Below, one piece after another: positions 1 through 10,583 of a stretch of 64,000 nt of DNA. Origin of the DNA: Sphingomonadaceae bacterium (lineage in GTDB: Bacteria; Pseudomonadota; Alphaproteobacteria; Sphingomonadales; Sphingomonadaceae); NCBI GenBank assembly GCA_024236155.1, contig JACKLA010000002.1, forward strand, positions 248,001 through 312,000, in the 5' to 3' direction. Within the stretch, counting starts at the first letter, position 1. Each line of letters starts with the position of its first letter. The notes under the pieces are model-generated. The model ran no database searches and had not been told where the DNA came from. It worked only from the letters and a program-made list of their open reading frames with translations. The translations under genes were made by a program, and so were the position numbers.

Positions 1-664
1 GCGTGAAGTCGCTGGTATAGGCAATAACCGCCCGATGGAGTGCCGGATCGTCGGGCAAGGGGGCGACCGTGCGAAACCAGCTATGTGCCCGAGGTTCCTT
101 CGGCTCGTTGTTCATCCAGTGCAGCTTGTCGGTCGTGCGCATGTCGATCGGCCGCGGGCGCAGCATCAGCCTGCGCTGGTTATCATTCATTCGCTCACCC
201 AGCTTTTCCACGACCTCGCGGCGGATTTCCATGTCCGATCGAAGTTCTTCGGGTGGGGGAACATCGGGCATGGCGCAATCCTGGTGCTCCAGTCCCTCTT
301 CCTCGAGGTGGAAACTGGCGGTCAGGTTCAGGATAACCTCGCCACCCTGGATTGCGACAACGCGGCGGTTGGCGAAGCTGCGCCCTTCGAAGTCGGTTGC
401 CGCGCGATAGGTGATCTCGGGGCCTTCCTCGCCGCTGCGCAGGAAATAGGCATGCAGCGAGTGGGCCATCTTGGCATCGCCGACGGTCGCCTGGGCCGCC
501 TGCAGGGCCTGTGCGACGACCTGCCCGCCAAACACGCGGCCCACGCCACCGGGCTGGGGTTGCCCGGCAAACAGCGTCTCTTCGCGGTGTTCGACCGTGA
601 GCAAGCGCACGAGCCGTGCAACCAGTTCTTCGGGTGTGGGTGTGCTGTCGGTCGGTTGTGCCAT
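1..664 (-). CDS. tesB: Acyl-CoA thioesterase II, 3' part cut off by window edge
   Basis: Hydrolyses acyl-CoA to free acid and CoA in the cytoplasm; two hot-dog folds in one chain. The 221 visible residues begin MAQPTDSTPTPEELVARL and include the TesB signatures GRVFGGQVVAQAL (about residues 44-56) and HSLHAYFLRSG. The last visible residues AYTSDFT contain Asp219, which aligns with the TesB active-site Asp. The partner Thr and Gln lie outside the window. The ATG at 664 is the natural family start. Transcription runs out of the window. The gene is monocistronic as far as can be seen; the cupin-like gene behind it is on the same strand, 57 bp upstream. Confidence 0.9.
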   Translation of the reverse strand, partial: MAQPTDSTPTPEELVARLVRLLTVEHREETLFAGQPQPGGVGRVFGGQVVAQALQAAQATVGDAKMAHSLHAYFLRSGEEGPEITYRAATDFEGRSFANRRVVAIQGGEVILNLTASFHLEEEGLEHQDCAMPDVPPPEELRSDMEIRREVVEKLGERMNDNQRRLMLRPRPIDMRTTDKLHWMNNEPKEPRAHSWFRTVAPLPDDPALHRAVIAYTSDFT

Positions 665-721
665 CTCGCTGCCTTTGCGGCGCGATGACGCTTACGTCAA
701 CGTAGCACCTGTGCCGCGAGC

Positions 722-1603
722 CTAACGAGCGAGGCCGAGCCTGCGGATGATGCGGAATGCGAACGACTTGGCGGCGTTGGTGTTCGGCCAGCGCCCGGGT
801 GCAGTCGGCCTCATACCAAATTTGCGCATCATGCGGTTGAACCCGCGCGCATCCGCTTCGGCAAAGCTCCAGTCGCTGCGCCAGGTGATCGATAGCGATA
901 TCGAGCTTTCGGGCCCAACCCGCACGAAATGCGGGGCCATTACCGGAACGAACACCGCCTGCCCCGGTCCGATGGCGAATTCGCGGCCATGCTGGGCGAA
1001 GCTGTCGTGCCAGGTCAGCTCGCGCGCGCCGCCCGCGTGATAGGTTTCATGGACTGTGTCCGGTGCGAAACGGTCATTGCCAGCCGGGAACTGGGTCATC
1101 ACCTTCGTACCCTTGAGCTGGAGCAGGATATTGTGCTCCGGGTCGAAGTGATAAGGCGTTACCGCATCGGGGCTGGAGATGAAGATGAACCCCTGCGGTC
1201 GCAGCATGGTACCGGTCTTGCTTTCGATCTCGCTCCGGATTTCGCCGAGCAGGTTCAGCAACAACGCCTCATAGGCCGGGTCCTGCTCGATATTCTTGAG
1301 GACTGCCCAGCTGTTGCTGGTCGCAATATGGCGGATGGTATCCCCGATCGAGATACCGGTATCGCCGGGCTTGCCATCCACGCCGATCGGCAGGTCGCCG
1401 CGATTGTACTCGATCGAGGCTTCGGGCAACCGCCCGGCAAGGTCGGCCAGCGCGTCGAGTTGCAGCATCGCATTGAGGCCGAGCCGGTGGCCCAGTACAT
1501 GCGGCATCTCGGGGTAATTGGCAGCGAACGTGGCCCGCGCCTTGGTGTCGAACACCGGAACGGCTTGCGTCGCGTCGGCGGCGATATCCTGCATCAGTCC
1601 CAT
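722..1603 (-). CDS. Cupin_8 / JmjC-like protein
   Basis: A 293-residue protein with a predicted jelly-roll fold. The stretch PYHFDPEHN places a metal-binding His152-x-Asp154 pair, and APHFVRVG supplies a distal His225. This is the 2-His-1-carboxylate pattern of Fe(II)/2-oxoglutarate JmjC-like hydroxylases. The segment LLQLKGTKVMTQFP between them is typical of cupin_8 proteins. No signal peptide or membrane segment is seen. It lies 3 bp behind a BioF2-type acyltransferase gene on the same strand, so the two are probably co-translated. The substrate is unknown. The fold assignment is good, but hydroxylase activity is inference from the triad. Confidence 0.75.
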   Translation of the reverse strand: MGLMQDIAADATQAVPVFDTKARATFAANYPEMPHVLGHRLGLNAMLQLDALADLAGRLPEASIEYNRGDLPIGVDGKPGDTGISIGDTIRHIATSNSWAVLKNIEQDPAYEALLLNLLGEIRSEIESKTGTMLRPQGFIFISSPDAVTPYHFDPEHNILLQLKGTKVMTQFPAGNDRFAPDTVHETYHAGGARELTWHDSFAQHGREFAIGPGQAVFVPVMAPHFVRVGPESSISLSITWRSDWSFAEADARGFNRMMRKFGMRPTAPGRWPNTNAAKSFAFRIIRRLGLAR

Positions 1604-1606
1604 GGC

Positions 1607-2779
1607 TTACAATCCTCGAAGTTCGGTCCCGGCCTCACGGCGCAGGATCTGGCGGCACAAGGCCTGGCGGGCACTGCCGCCGATGGCGATGGAAACGCGC
1701 ACCATGGCGCGCTTTTCGCGCCAGATACGGTCGATCATCGGATGGTCCGCAGAGGCGCAGCTGTCGCACCAGTCGATTGCGGGGTTGTCGAGCAGGTCGA
1801 GATTCTCGCGCTGCAACAGCACGCCGGGGGAGAACCTGGCGTAATCCTCATCATAGGCGGTCTTGTAGGAGAACGCGCCCGGCGGAGTGATGAAATTGGC
1901 CAGCATGGCAATCGGCTTGCCATCGAGCGACAGGCGCAGGCGTTCGAGCCTTCCCGCTTCGGCAGCCCCGGCAAGCGTGGCGCGGAACATTGCATCGGTA
2001 TCGCTGCTGCAAGCAAGTGCCGAGCCATTGGACCCTTTCCAGCCCGCCTTTTCGAGCAGGAGGAATTCATCCGTCCACGGGCCCAGCCCACTCGCATCGA
2101 TCTGGCGAGCGAATTCCAGCTTGCCTTCTTCGGCAAGCCGGCGGTGCTGGCGGCGCAATTCCTTGCGTTTCTTGCCGCTCATCGACGCATCGAGATAGTC
2201 CTGCGGCGACAGCTGCGAGTGGAGCAGCGCGCGCTCCTCTCGGTGGACCACGGCGGCGGCGCGGTGCTGCGAATTCGCCACATCGCGCAGCGCCGCGAAC
2301 AGCGGTCCACCCTCGTCGAGATGGGTCAGGTGGAGGAAAAGTGCGGTCCCGGCCCGACGGTCTGCCCAGTCGAACAGCGCCTGCCAGAACTGTCGTTCCT
2401 GCCCGGCCCGCACCAGCGGCATGCCGCAAAAGGCATTGCCGTGCATCCAGTTCTGCAAATGCGGCAGCGGATAGCGGTAATAGAGCCCCCTACGGGCAAT
2501 GGGCATCAGGCCGTGCAACTCGCCATCGCCGTCGAGTGAAAGGAGTTCGCAGCGTCCGGCACTGTCATGCGCAGTCAGCGCGGGTAGCAGCGCCCACTGT
2601 TCGTTGAACGGATTGGGTTCGCTTGCATGGTTGGCCAGATCCGCCCAGGCGGTGAGAAGCGCAGCATTGCACTCGACATCGCGCCAGTCGCGGGCTTCGA
2701 GGCGGGCAGGGCACGCCTCGCCATCCCGCCCTCCGGCAGGATCATATGGTGCAGCCTCAGGCCAAGCGCGGCTGGCCAT
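1607..2779 (-). CDS. BioF2-like / CelD-type GNAT acyltransferase
   Basis: A 390-residue protein of the Acetyltransf_6 (BioF2-like, FemAB-related) group. Members carry tandem GNAT folds and transfer acyl or aminoacyl groups, often in envelope or polysaccharide modification. Supporting segments are the basic KKRKELRRQHRRLAEEG helix in the middle, RLSLDGKPIAMLANF, and SYKTAYDEDYARFSPG near the C-terminus. The last is the characteristic acyl-CoA/acceptor region (YKxAYDExYxxxSPG). It starts at ATG 2779 and ends 3 bp before the cupin-like gene, suggesting a two-gene operon. The acceptor cannot be told from sequence. Confidence 0.75.
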   Translation of the reverse strand: MASRAWPEAAPYDPAGGRDGEACPARLEARDWRDVECNAALLTAWADLANHASEPNPFNEQWALLPALTAHDSAGRCELLSLDGDGELHGLMPIARRGLYYRYPLPHLQNWMHGNAFCGMPLVRAGQERQFWQALFDWADRRAGTALFLHLTHLDEGGPLFAALRDVANSQHRAAAVVHREERALLHSQLSPQDYLDASMSGKKRKELRRQHRRLAEEGKLEFARQIDASGLGPWTDEFLLLEKAGWKGSNGSALACSSDTDAMFRATLAGAAEAGRLERLRLSLDGKPIAMLANFITPPGAFSYKTAYDEDYARFSPGVLLQRENLDLLDNPAIDWCDSCASADHPMIDRIWREKRAMVRVSIAIGGSARQALCRQILRREAGTELRGL

Positions 2780-2865
2780 GCGTTAACCCTCGTTTCCCGC
2801 AGCAAATGGTGCTGCCGGGCGGGTCTAGCGCCGATTGGCTGACGAAGATTTAACGAGTGACACAG

Positions 2866-2900
2866 AAAAACCCCGCCCGGCACAGACCGGACGGGGTTTT
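2866..2900 (-). terminator. Intrinsic terminator behind hppA
   Basis: The inverted repeat AAAACCCCGYCCGG / CCGG-CGGGGTTTT has 14-bp arms, one mismatch and a 6-nt loop. Read on the minus strand it ends in a run of U, about 33 bp after the hppA stop. The A tract on the other side means it could also work on the plus strand. Confidence 0.8.
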
Positions 2901-2932
2901 CACGATCCGGCAGGATCGGGTGCGATCCGCGA

Positions 2933-5086
<2,154 letters not shown>

Positions 5087-5137
5087 GCATCCTGAGTGGA
5101 ACCGGCCCGCCCTTGCGGGTCCGAAAAAGGTGGCTCG

Positions 5138-5165
5138 GCTATAAGGGGGTGTCGCTTTCGTGCAA
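5138..5165 (-). promoter_or_regulatory. Probable sigma-70 promoter of hppA
   Basis: On the minus strand, TTGCAC (-35, 5165-5160) is followed after 16 bp by TATAGC (-10, 5143-5138). This predicts a start near 5131 and a 45-nt leader. An AGGA lies just before the hppA ATG at 5086. The call rests on motif match and position only. Confidence 0.5.
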
Positions 5166-5212
5166 GCCCCTATCGCAGGCTTTGCACGGCTCGGCTCGTT
5201 GCTGGAGCGTGC

Positions 5213-6085
5213 CTAGTGAGTGTATCCGAGGCCGGTCTTGTCAGCGAAGGCAGTGTCGCCAAGCCGCAAGGGGGATGGTGATCGGGCGGCAACAGTGCCG
5301 ATCCGCTGCGCCCCGGTTGGTGCGGCCATGCCTTGGGGCAGGGTGAACAGCAACTGGTAGTCATCGCCCCAGCGGATACATTCATCGAACCGGGCGGGGT
5401 CGGCAACGGGGATCGCGGCGGGATCAAGCTGGATCGTGGCCCCGCTCGCGCTCGCCATGCGCCAGCAATCGAGCAGCAGCCCGTCCGAAACATCCATCAT
5501 CGCAGTGACAAGCGGGGCGAGCGCAATGCCCTGTTCGAGCAGAGGGACCGGGCGACGATAGGCGAGGCTGCATGCAGCGGTGCCATCGCGCAGCGCCTCG
5601 AATCCGAGCATTGCAGCCCCGATCTGGCCGGTGACGTAAAGCTCGTCGCCGGGTGCTGCGCTGCTGCGTGAGGGGACAGGGGTGTGGCTGGCTACGCCGA
5701 TTGCGGTCATGCCGAAGCTTCGCGCCGCGCCGGTGCCGGCCACGGTATCACCGCCCAGCAGCGGGGTCTCGAATACCTCAAGAGCCTCCTTCAAACCCTT
5801 GATAAACCGTGCATCGTCATCGCCGAGCATATGGCCGAGCAGCACGCCCACCGGTTTCGCGCCCTTGGCGGAGAGGTCGGAAAGATTGGTCGCGACGAGC
5901 TTCCACGCGACGTCGGCCAGATCCTGGCCGGGCAGGAAATGCACGCCTTCGACCATCACATCATGCGTCAGGACCAGCGTTTCACCGCCAACCTCCAGCA
6001 CGGCTGCATCATCCTCCAGCCCGCGTGCGGCGGGTGTAGTGGCGATGGTGCGCAGCGCGGTGATGAAATCCAGTTCATCGGTCAT
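5213..6085 (-). CDS. thiL: Thiamine-monophosphate kinase
   Basis: Phosphorylates thiamine monophosphate to the active cofactor thiamine diphosphate, using ATP. The 290 residues carry the ThiL/PurM-type motifs: GLEDDAAVL (22-30), HDVMVEGVHF (41-50) and WKLVATNLSDLSAKGA. MMDVSDGLLLDC in the middle supplies Mg-nucleotide-binding Asp residues. It lies downstream of nusB, an arrangement seen in many bacteria. Its ATG at 6085 sits inside the left arm of a dispersed palindromic repeat, so the repeat supplies the whole upstream leader; no clear Shine-Dalgarno sequence is visible there. Confidence 0.95.
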   Translation of the reverse strand: MTDELDFITALRTIATTPAARGLEDDAAVLEVGGETLVLTHDVMVEGVHFLPGQDLADVAWKLVATNLSDLSAKGAKPVGVLLGHMLGDDDARFIKGLKEALEVFETPLLGGDTVAGTGAARSFGMTAIGVASHTPVPSRSSAAPGDELYVTGQIGAAMLGFEALRDGTAACSLAYRRPVPLLEQGIALAPLVTAMMDVSDGLLLDCWRMASASGATIQLDPAAIPVADPARFDECIRWGDDYQLLFTLPQGMAAPTGAQRIGTVAARSPSPLRLGDTAFADKTGLGYTH

Positions 6086-6170
6086 GCTGAACTCGTTTCA
6101 GCATCCATCGTGCCTCACAGAGCGATTGGCGATTGCCGGGGGATGGACCCTGAAACAAGTTCAGGGTGAC
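6081..6170. repeat. Dispersed palindromic repeat between nusB and thiL
   Basis: Two related palindromes face each other. The left arm 6081-6106 contains GCTGAA-ctcgt-TTCAGC. The right arm contains CCCTGAA-acaag-TTCAGGG (6148-6166). The start GTCATGCTGAACTCGTTTCA and the reverse complement of the end, GTCACCCTGAACTTGTTTCA, are near-identical, so the element is an imperfect inverted repeat with a 40-bp centre. From memory, units of this kind recur between genes in sphingomonad genomes. The left arm contains the thiL start codon. Confidence 0.75.
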
Positions 6171-6182
6171 GGCAAGGCAGAC

Positions 6183-6626
6183 TTATCGCACGTCCTTCGC
6201 CACCGCATCGAGGATGCCGTTGACGAATTTCGCCTCGCGGTCGTCGAAGAAGGCCTTGGCGACATCGACATATTCGCCGATCGCGGTACCGACAGCGATG
6301 TCCTGTCGCGCCATCAGTTCATAGGTGCCCGCACGCAGGATCTGGAGCATCGTCTTGTCCATCCGGGCGAGCGTCCAGCCTTCGGCCAGCTTGCCTGCCA
6401 GCTTGCCGTCGATTTCATCGCGCCTTGCATCGACACCGCTCACCACATCGTCGAAGAAATCGACATCGGCTTCGGCATATTGCTCGTCCTCGATCTCGCG
6501 ACCGAGCCGGTGCTGGTGGAATTCGTCGAGCAGGCGCGCGAGCGCGGTGCCTTCCATCTGCTGCTGGTAAAGCGCCTGTACGGCTGCAAGGCGGGAGGCC
6601 GCGCGGGCCTGCGAACGGGTGTTCAT
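6183..6626 (-). CDS. nusB: Transcription antitermination factor NusB
   Basis: An RNA-binding all-helical protein that joins NusE(S10) at boxA RNA to keep RNA polymerase processive, especially on rRNA operons. 147 residues, normal length. Landmarks are the N-terminal ARAASRLAAVQALYQQQMEG helix and the C-terminal QDIAVGTAIGEYVDVAKAFFDDREAKFVNGILD, the most conserved part of the family. Its ATG (6626) overlaps the hisD stop by 4 nt (ATGA), so it is translationally coupled to hisD. Confidence 0.95.
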   Translation of the reverse strand: MNTRSQARAASRLAAVQALYQQQMEGTALARLLDEFHQHRLGREIEDEQYAEADVDFFDDVVSGVDARRDEIDGKLAGKLAEGWTLARMDKTMLQILRAGTYELMARQDIAVGTAIGEYVDVAKAFFDDREAKFVNGILDAVAKDVR

Positions 6627-7915
6627 CGTTTCAGTCTCAATTCGATGGATTTGGCATGGGCCGGAAGCCCCTCTGCCGTGGCGAGGGCGATCCCGGCGGG
6701 TCCGATGGCGGCAAGAGCCGCGTCATCGGCGGCAAGGAAGCTGGTGCGCTTCATGAAGTCGAGCACCGACAGCCCGCTGGAAAAGCGCGCGCGGCGGCCT
6801 GTCGGCAGCACATGGTTCGGCCCGGCAAGATAGTCTCCCACTGCCTCGGGCGTCATCCGGCCGAGGAACACGCTGCCCGCATGGTGCAACCCGGCAAACA
6901 GCGCGTCGGGATCGTCGACCGCCAGCTCGACATGCTCCGCAGCGAGGCGATTGGCGAGCGGTATGGCATCCTCCAGCGTGTCGACCACGATGATCACGCC
7001 ATGGTCCTTCCAGCTCGCCTGCGCGACCTTGCCGGTGGAAAGCATGGCGGATTGCACATCGACCCGGTCTTCCACCTGCCATGCAAAGTCGGCGTCGTCG
7101 GTGATCAGGATCGACTGGCTGGAGGGGTCATGCTCGGCCTGGCTCAGCAGGTCGGCGGCGATCCAGTCGGGGTCGTTCTTCGCATCGGCAATGACGAGAA
7201 TTTCGCTCGGCCCGGCGACCATGTCGATGCCGACCACGCCGTAAAGCTGGCGCTTTGCCTCGGCGACCCAGGCATTGCCGGGGCCGGTTATCACGTCGAC
7301 GCGAGGGATGGTTCGGGTGCCATAGGCGAGCGCACCGATCGCCTGCGCCCCGCCGATGCGGAACAGTGTGTCGATCCCCGCGACATGCGCGGCAGCGAGC
7401 ACCAGCGGGTTGAGCTTGCCGCCGGGCGTGGGGGACACCGCCACCACCTGTTGGACCCCCGCGACCTTGGCGGGGATGGCATTCATCAGCAGCGAAGACG
7501 GATAGGCCGCTCGCCCGCCGGGGACATATAGCCCCGCTGCATCCACCGCGCGCCACTTTGCGCCCAGCCGCATCCCGGTGTCGTCGGTATAATCGCGATC
7601 TTCGGGCAATTGCGCTGCGTGATAAGCCTCGATCCGCCTGGCAGCGAGATCGAGCGCACCGCGCAAATCCGCATCAAGCGCTTCATAAGCGGCAGCGAAA
7701 TCGGCAGGCCCCATCTGCCAGCTTTCGGGCGTATCGAGGCCATACTGGTCGAACCGCGCGGTCAACTGAACCAGCGCCTTGTCACCTCGATTGCGCACAT
7801 CGGCGAGGATCGAGGCGACATCGCGGCTGACATCGTCGTCACTCTCGCGCCGGTCGTCGACGATTCCAGCGAAGGCGCGTTCGAAGCCGGGTTCGGAGGT
7901 CTTGAGCAACTGCAT
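6623..7915 (-). CDS. hisD: Histidinol dehydrogenase
   Basis: Catalyses the last two steps of histidine synthesis, L-histidinol to histidine with two NAD+, using a zinc ion. The start at ATG 7915 gives MQLLKTSEPGFERAF and a normal 430 residues. Family motifs are VPGGRAAYPSSLLM, TGPGNAWVAEAKRQLYG, GPSEILVIAD, LLSQAEHDP (zinc ligand region), AAEHVEL (catalytic Glu-His) and LAGPNHVLPTG. The frame stays open far upstream of this ATG, but that extension only overlaps hisG antiframe and is not real. The start shares one base with the hisG stop (TGATG), and its own stop overlaps the nusB start. Confidence 0.96.
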   Translation of the reverse strand: MQLLKTSEPGFERAFAGIVDDRRESDDDVSRDVASILADVRNRGDKALVQLTARFDQYGLDTPESWQMGPADFAAAYEALDADLRGALDLAARRIEAYHAAQLPEDRDYTDDTGMRLGAKWRAVDAAGLYVPGGRAAYPSSLLMNAIPAKVAGVQQVVAVSPTPGGKLNPLVLAAAHVAGIDTLFRIGGAQAIGALAYGTRTIPRVDVITGPGNAWVAEAKRQLYGVVGIDMVAGPSEILVIADAKNDPDWIAADLLSQAEHDPSSQSILITDDADFAWQVEDRVDVQSAMLSTGKVAQASWKDHGVIIVVDTLEDAIPLANRLAAEHVELAVDDPDALFAGLHHAGSVFLGRMTPEAVGDYLAGPNHVLPTGRRARFSSGLSVLDFMKRTSFLAADDAALAAIGPAGIALATAEGLPAHAKSIELRLKR

Positions 7916-8568
7916 CAGGCGGCTTTGCTCGCTGCATCGGCGCGAAACGCCTCGACCAGTGCGGCAACCCGCGGATCGGTCTTGAGCGCCGCACGGTTGA
8001 CGATCAGTCGCGCGGTGATGTCGACAATCCGCGACACTTCGACCAGCCCGTTTTCCTTCAGCGTCTGCCCGCTCGAAACAAGATCGACGATCCGCCCGCA
8101 CATGCCGAGGCTGGGGGCGATTTCCATCGCGCCGTTGAGCTTGACGCACTCGGCCTGGATGCCCTGCGCCTCGAAATGGCGGCGGGTGAGGTTGGGGTAC
8201 TTGGTCGCGACCCTGACATGACTTGCGCCGTCGATGCTCGCCGCGCCATCCTTCGGTTCGGCGACCGACAGGCGGCAATGCCCGATGTCGAGATCGACCG
8301 GGGCATAGAGATCGGCATAGTCGAATTCCTCGATCACGTCCGACCCGACAATGCCCACCTGCGCCGCACCATGCGCCACGAAAGTCGCCACATCGAAGGC
8401 GCGCACGCGGATCAGCCGCATGTCTTCGCGTGTGGTGGCAAAGGTCAGGCTGCGGTTGGCCTTGTCGTGAAACGCATCCTCCGGCACCACGCCGGCGCGC
8501 GCCATCACGGGCAGCGCCTCGTCGAGAATCCGGCCCTTGGGAATGGCGAAGGTAAGCTGCGTCGACAT
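7915..8568 (-). CDS. hisG: ATP phosphoribosyltransferase, short form
   Basis: First step of histidine synthesis: ATP plus PRPP to phosphoribosyl-ATP, feedback-controlled by histidine. At 217 residues it is the short HisG lacking the C-terminal regulatory domain. Motifs are LTFAIPKGRILDEALP at the start, GIVGSDVIEE, and the PRPP site EIAPSLGMCGRIVDLVSSGQTL. Short HisG enzymes normally work as an octamer with HisZ, a HisS-like regulatory subunit; no hisZ is in this window, so it should lie elsewhere. First gene of hisG-hisD-nusB; divergent from the DUF2332 gene with a 53-bp gap that must hold both promoters. Confidence 0.95.
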   Translation of the reverse strand: MSTQLTFAIPKGRILDEALPVMARAGVVPEDAFHDKANRSLTFATTREDMRLIRVRAFDVATFVAHGAAQVGIVGSDVIEEFDYADLYAPVDLDIGHCRLSVAEPKDGAASIDGASHVRVATKYPNLTRRHFEAQGIQAECVKLNGAMEIAPSLGMCGRIVDLVSSGQTLKENGLVEVSRIVDITARLIVNRAALKTDPRVAALVEAFRADAASKAA

Positions 8569-8621
8569 GGTGCGGGCAGATAGGCATTGGGGGTGTAAAG
8601 GGCAATCGGAAAGGAATTTGC

Positions 8622-9683
8622 ATGGCCAATAGCGCGGTTATGGACATGGTTTCGGTTGCCGACGGGATCGAATGGCAGGCTCGCCACGCGGAAGAGGCGG
8701 GGGCGACCTGTACCGCAAGGGTGATCCGCGCCGTCGCCGCGCTGGGCAAGACCGATACCGCGACAGGTCGCCGGATCGCAAACTGGCAGGGGCTGCTGCT
8801 CGCCGATGCCATGCCGCTGAGGATCACGGGCGCGCTACACAACCTCGTGCTGACGGGGGAGGATGACCGGCTGACCAAGGTCTATTCCGGGGTGATGACC
8901 GACCAGGCCGCGATCGATGCACTGGTGTGCGAACTGGGCGAGAAATACGACACCCGCCTGCTGCCATGGCTCGACGGCCCGCCGCAGACCAATGAGGCGG
9001 GGCGTTCGGCCAGCCTGATGGCGGGATTGCTGTGGCTGGCGAACCGGCTCGGCCCAAAATTCCGCCTGTTCGAGATCGGTTCAAGCGCCGGGATCAACAC
9101 CATGATGGAGCGCTATCGCTTCGATCTGGGCGGGGTGACGACCGGGCCGGAAAGCTCCCCCATGCTGATCCGACCCGATTGGCGCGGCCCGCCGCCGCCA
9201 GAGGCTGAAGTCGAGATCACCGGCATCGAGGGCTGCGACCAGTCACCCATCGACCTGTCGGACCCCGAAGCCGCGCTGCGCCTCAAGAGCTATGTCTGGC
9301 CCGAGGCGCTGGGGCGCATGCAGCGGATCGAAGCGGCAATCGAACTGGCCTCGCAGAAAGCGCCCAAGGTAGTGAAGGAAGACGCCGCCGATTTTGTCGA
9401 GCGCGTGCTTGCGCAGCCTGCTGAACCGGGCGCCACCCGCGTGCTGTTCCACTCTATCGTGTGGCAATATCTTCCCGATGAAGGCCAGCAGCGGATCAGG
9501 GATGCCATGCACCGCACGGGGGCCGAAACCACCGAAGATGCCCCGCTGGCATGGGTGCAGCTGGAAACCAACCGCAAGACGTTCCGTCACGAGTTGAAAG
9601 TCCGTTACTGGCCCGGCGGCGAGGAATCCGCGCTGCTTGGCTGCGCTCACCCGCATGGCGAATGGGTGGAGTGGAACAGCTAG
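8622..9683 (+). CDS. DUF2332 family protein
   Basis: A 353-residue cytoplasmic protein of uncharacterised family DUF2332. Recognisable parts are the N-terminal helical VADGIEWQARHAEEAGATCTA, the central glycine-rich FRLFEIGSSAGINTMMERY and the C-terminal LFHSIVWQYLPDEGQQRI. The central motif resembles a SAM-binding loop (E-I-G-S-S-A-G), and the domain order is methyltransferase-like, but no activity is established. AAAGGA precedes the ATG. It is transcribed alone, divergent from hisG and convergent with the SDR gene. Confidence 0.75.
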   Translation: MANSAVMDMVSVADGIEWQARHAEEAGATCTARVIRAVAALGKTDTATGRRIANWQGLLLADAMPLRITGALHNLVLTGEDDRLTKVYSGVMTDQAAIDALVCELGEKYDTRLLPWLDGPPQTNEAGRSASLMAGLLWLANRLGPKFRLFEIGSSAGINTMMERYRFDLGGVTTGPESSPMLIRPDWRGPPPPEAEVEITGIEGCDQSPIDLSDPEAALRLKSYVWPEALGRMQRIEAAIELASQKAPKVVKEDAADFVERVLAQPAEPGATRVLFHSIVWQYLPDEGQQRIRDAMHRTGAETTEDAPLAWVQLETNRKTFRHELKVRYWPGGEESALLGCAHPHGEWVEWNS

Positions 9684-9688
9684 GCAGA

Positions 9689-9735
9689 GTGGACCAATTC
9701 CCCATGGATCGCGGTCCGAGTCCGAATTTGTCCAC
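9689..9735. terminator. Possible bidirectional hairpin between convergent genes
   Basis: GTGGACCAATTC (9689-9700) and GAATTTGTCCAC (9724-9735) form a 12-bp stem with one mismatch and a 23-nt loop, placed between the convergent DUF2332 and SDR genes. There is no clear U tract, so termination is only suggested by position. Confidence 0.35.
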
Positions 9736-9754
9736 GTTACCTAGACTGGCTTTG

Positions 9755-10570
9755 TCACCCCTCGGCCTCGATCTTGTCCATGTATCCAGCCGCAACCATG
9801 GCGGCGACCTGATCGAATAATTGGTCCGGCGTGCGGCGTGCTTCGCCCATTGCCAGTTCCATGCCGCGCGCGATGACAATCTCGCGCTGACCTGCGGCCA
9901 CGGCGTCGACCATCTCCTTCGCCGCCTCTTCCGCAGGAATTCCGTTCTCGATCGCCTTGTCGCTCCTGCCTCGCGTGCGACCATCGGCGGTCAAAGCATT
10001 GCGCGCGACATTGGTCGCGACCGATCCGGGATAGATCGTATGCACATCGACCCCGTTGACTGAAAGCTCGCCGCGCAGCGCATCGGCGTACCCGGCAAGT
10101 CCGAACTTGGCGGCGGAATAGGCAGTGCGCATTGGCACCCCGACCTTGCCTGCGACCGATGAGATGAACAGCAGGCGCCCGCCGCCGCGCTGCGCCATAT
10201 GGCCGATCAGGCCCTGGCTGAATGCAATCTGCGCGGTGAGGTCGACTTCGATGATTTCGCGATAGACCGCCATATCGGTATCGAGCGCGCGGCCACGCTG
10301 CGAAATGCCGGCATTGGCGACGGCGATGTCTACGTTGCCTTTCCACGCAATGGCTTGCGCAATCGCGTCGGCCAGCGCCGCATCGTCGCGCACGTCGAAG
10401 GGCAGGGTGAGCGTGTCGGTGGGAAGCCCCGCAGCGACCGATTGCAGCCGTGCCTCGTCACGTCCCGAGAGGATGCAATATGCCCCTCGTGCCGCGAGTT
10501 CCTTCGCCAGTGCCGAACCGATGCCCGAACTGGCGCCGGTGATCCACGCCACCTGTCCCTCGAAACTCAT
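9755..10570 (-). CDS. Short-chain dehydrogenase/reductase
   Basis: NAD(P)-dependent oxidoreductase of the classical SDR type, 271 residues. The Rossmann motif TGASSGIG is at 11-18, NAG at 86-88, and the catalytic set Ser138, Tyr151, Lys155 lies in ISSVAG and YSAAK. Arg37 after the second strand (SGRDEARL) favours NADP(H). The substrate is not evident. It is co-directional with the AraC-type gene, whose stop is 13 bp upstream of its ATG, so the two probably form an operon. Confidence 0.85.
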   Translation of the reverse strand: MSFEGQVAWITGASSGIGSALAKELAARGAYCILSGRDEARLQSVAAGLPTDTLTLPFDVRDDAALADAIAQAIAWKGNVDIAVANAGISQRGRALDTDMAVYREIIEVDLTAQIAFSQGLIGHMAQRGGGRLLFISSVAGKVGVPMRTAYSAAKFGLAGYADALRGELSVNGVDVHTIYPGSVATNVARNALTADGRTRGRSDKAIENGIPAEEAAKEMVDAVAAGQREIVIARGMELAMGEARRTPDQLFDQVAAMVAAGYMDKIEAEG

Positions 10571-10583
10571 GGCATCGCTCTCC

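Noticed and set aside
929..2539. 536-codon plus-strand open frame across two minus-strand genes
   Set aside because: It spans the cupin-like and acyltransferase genes in antisense, with no family similarity.
5682..6833. 383-codon plus-strand frame with MLNSFQHP and WTLKQVQGDG
   Set aside because: These peptide strings are the translated dispersed repeat; the frame is antisense to thiL and nusB.
6623..8878. 751-codon minus-strand frame reading through hisG into hisD
   Set aside because: Only the last 430 codons are HisD; the rest is hisG out of frame plus upstream sequence.
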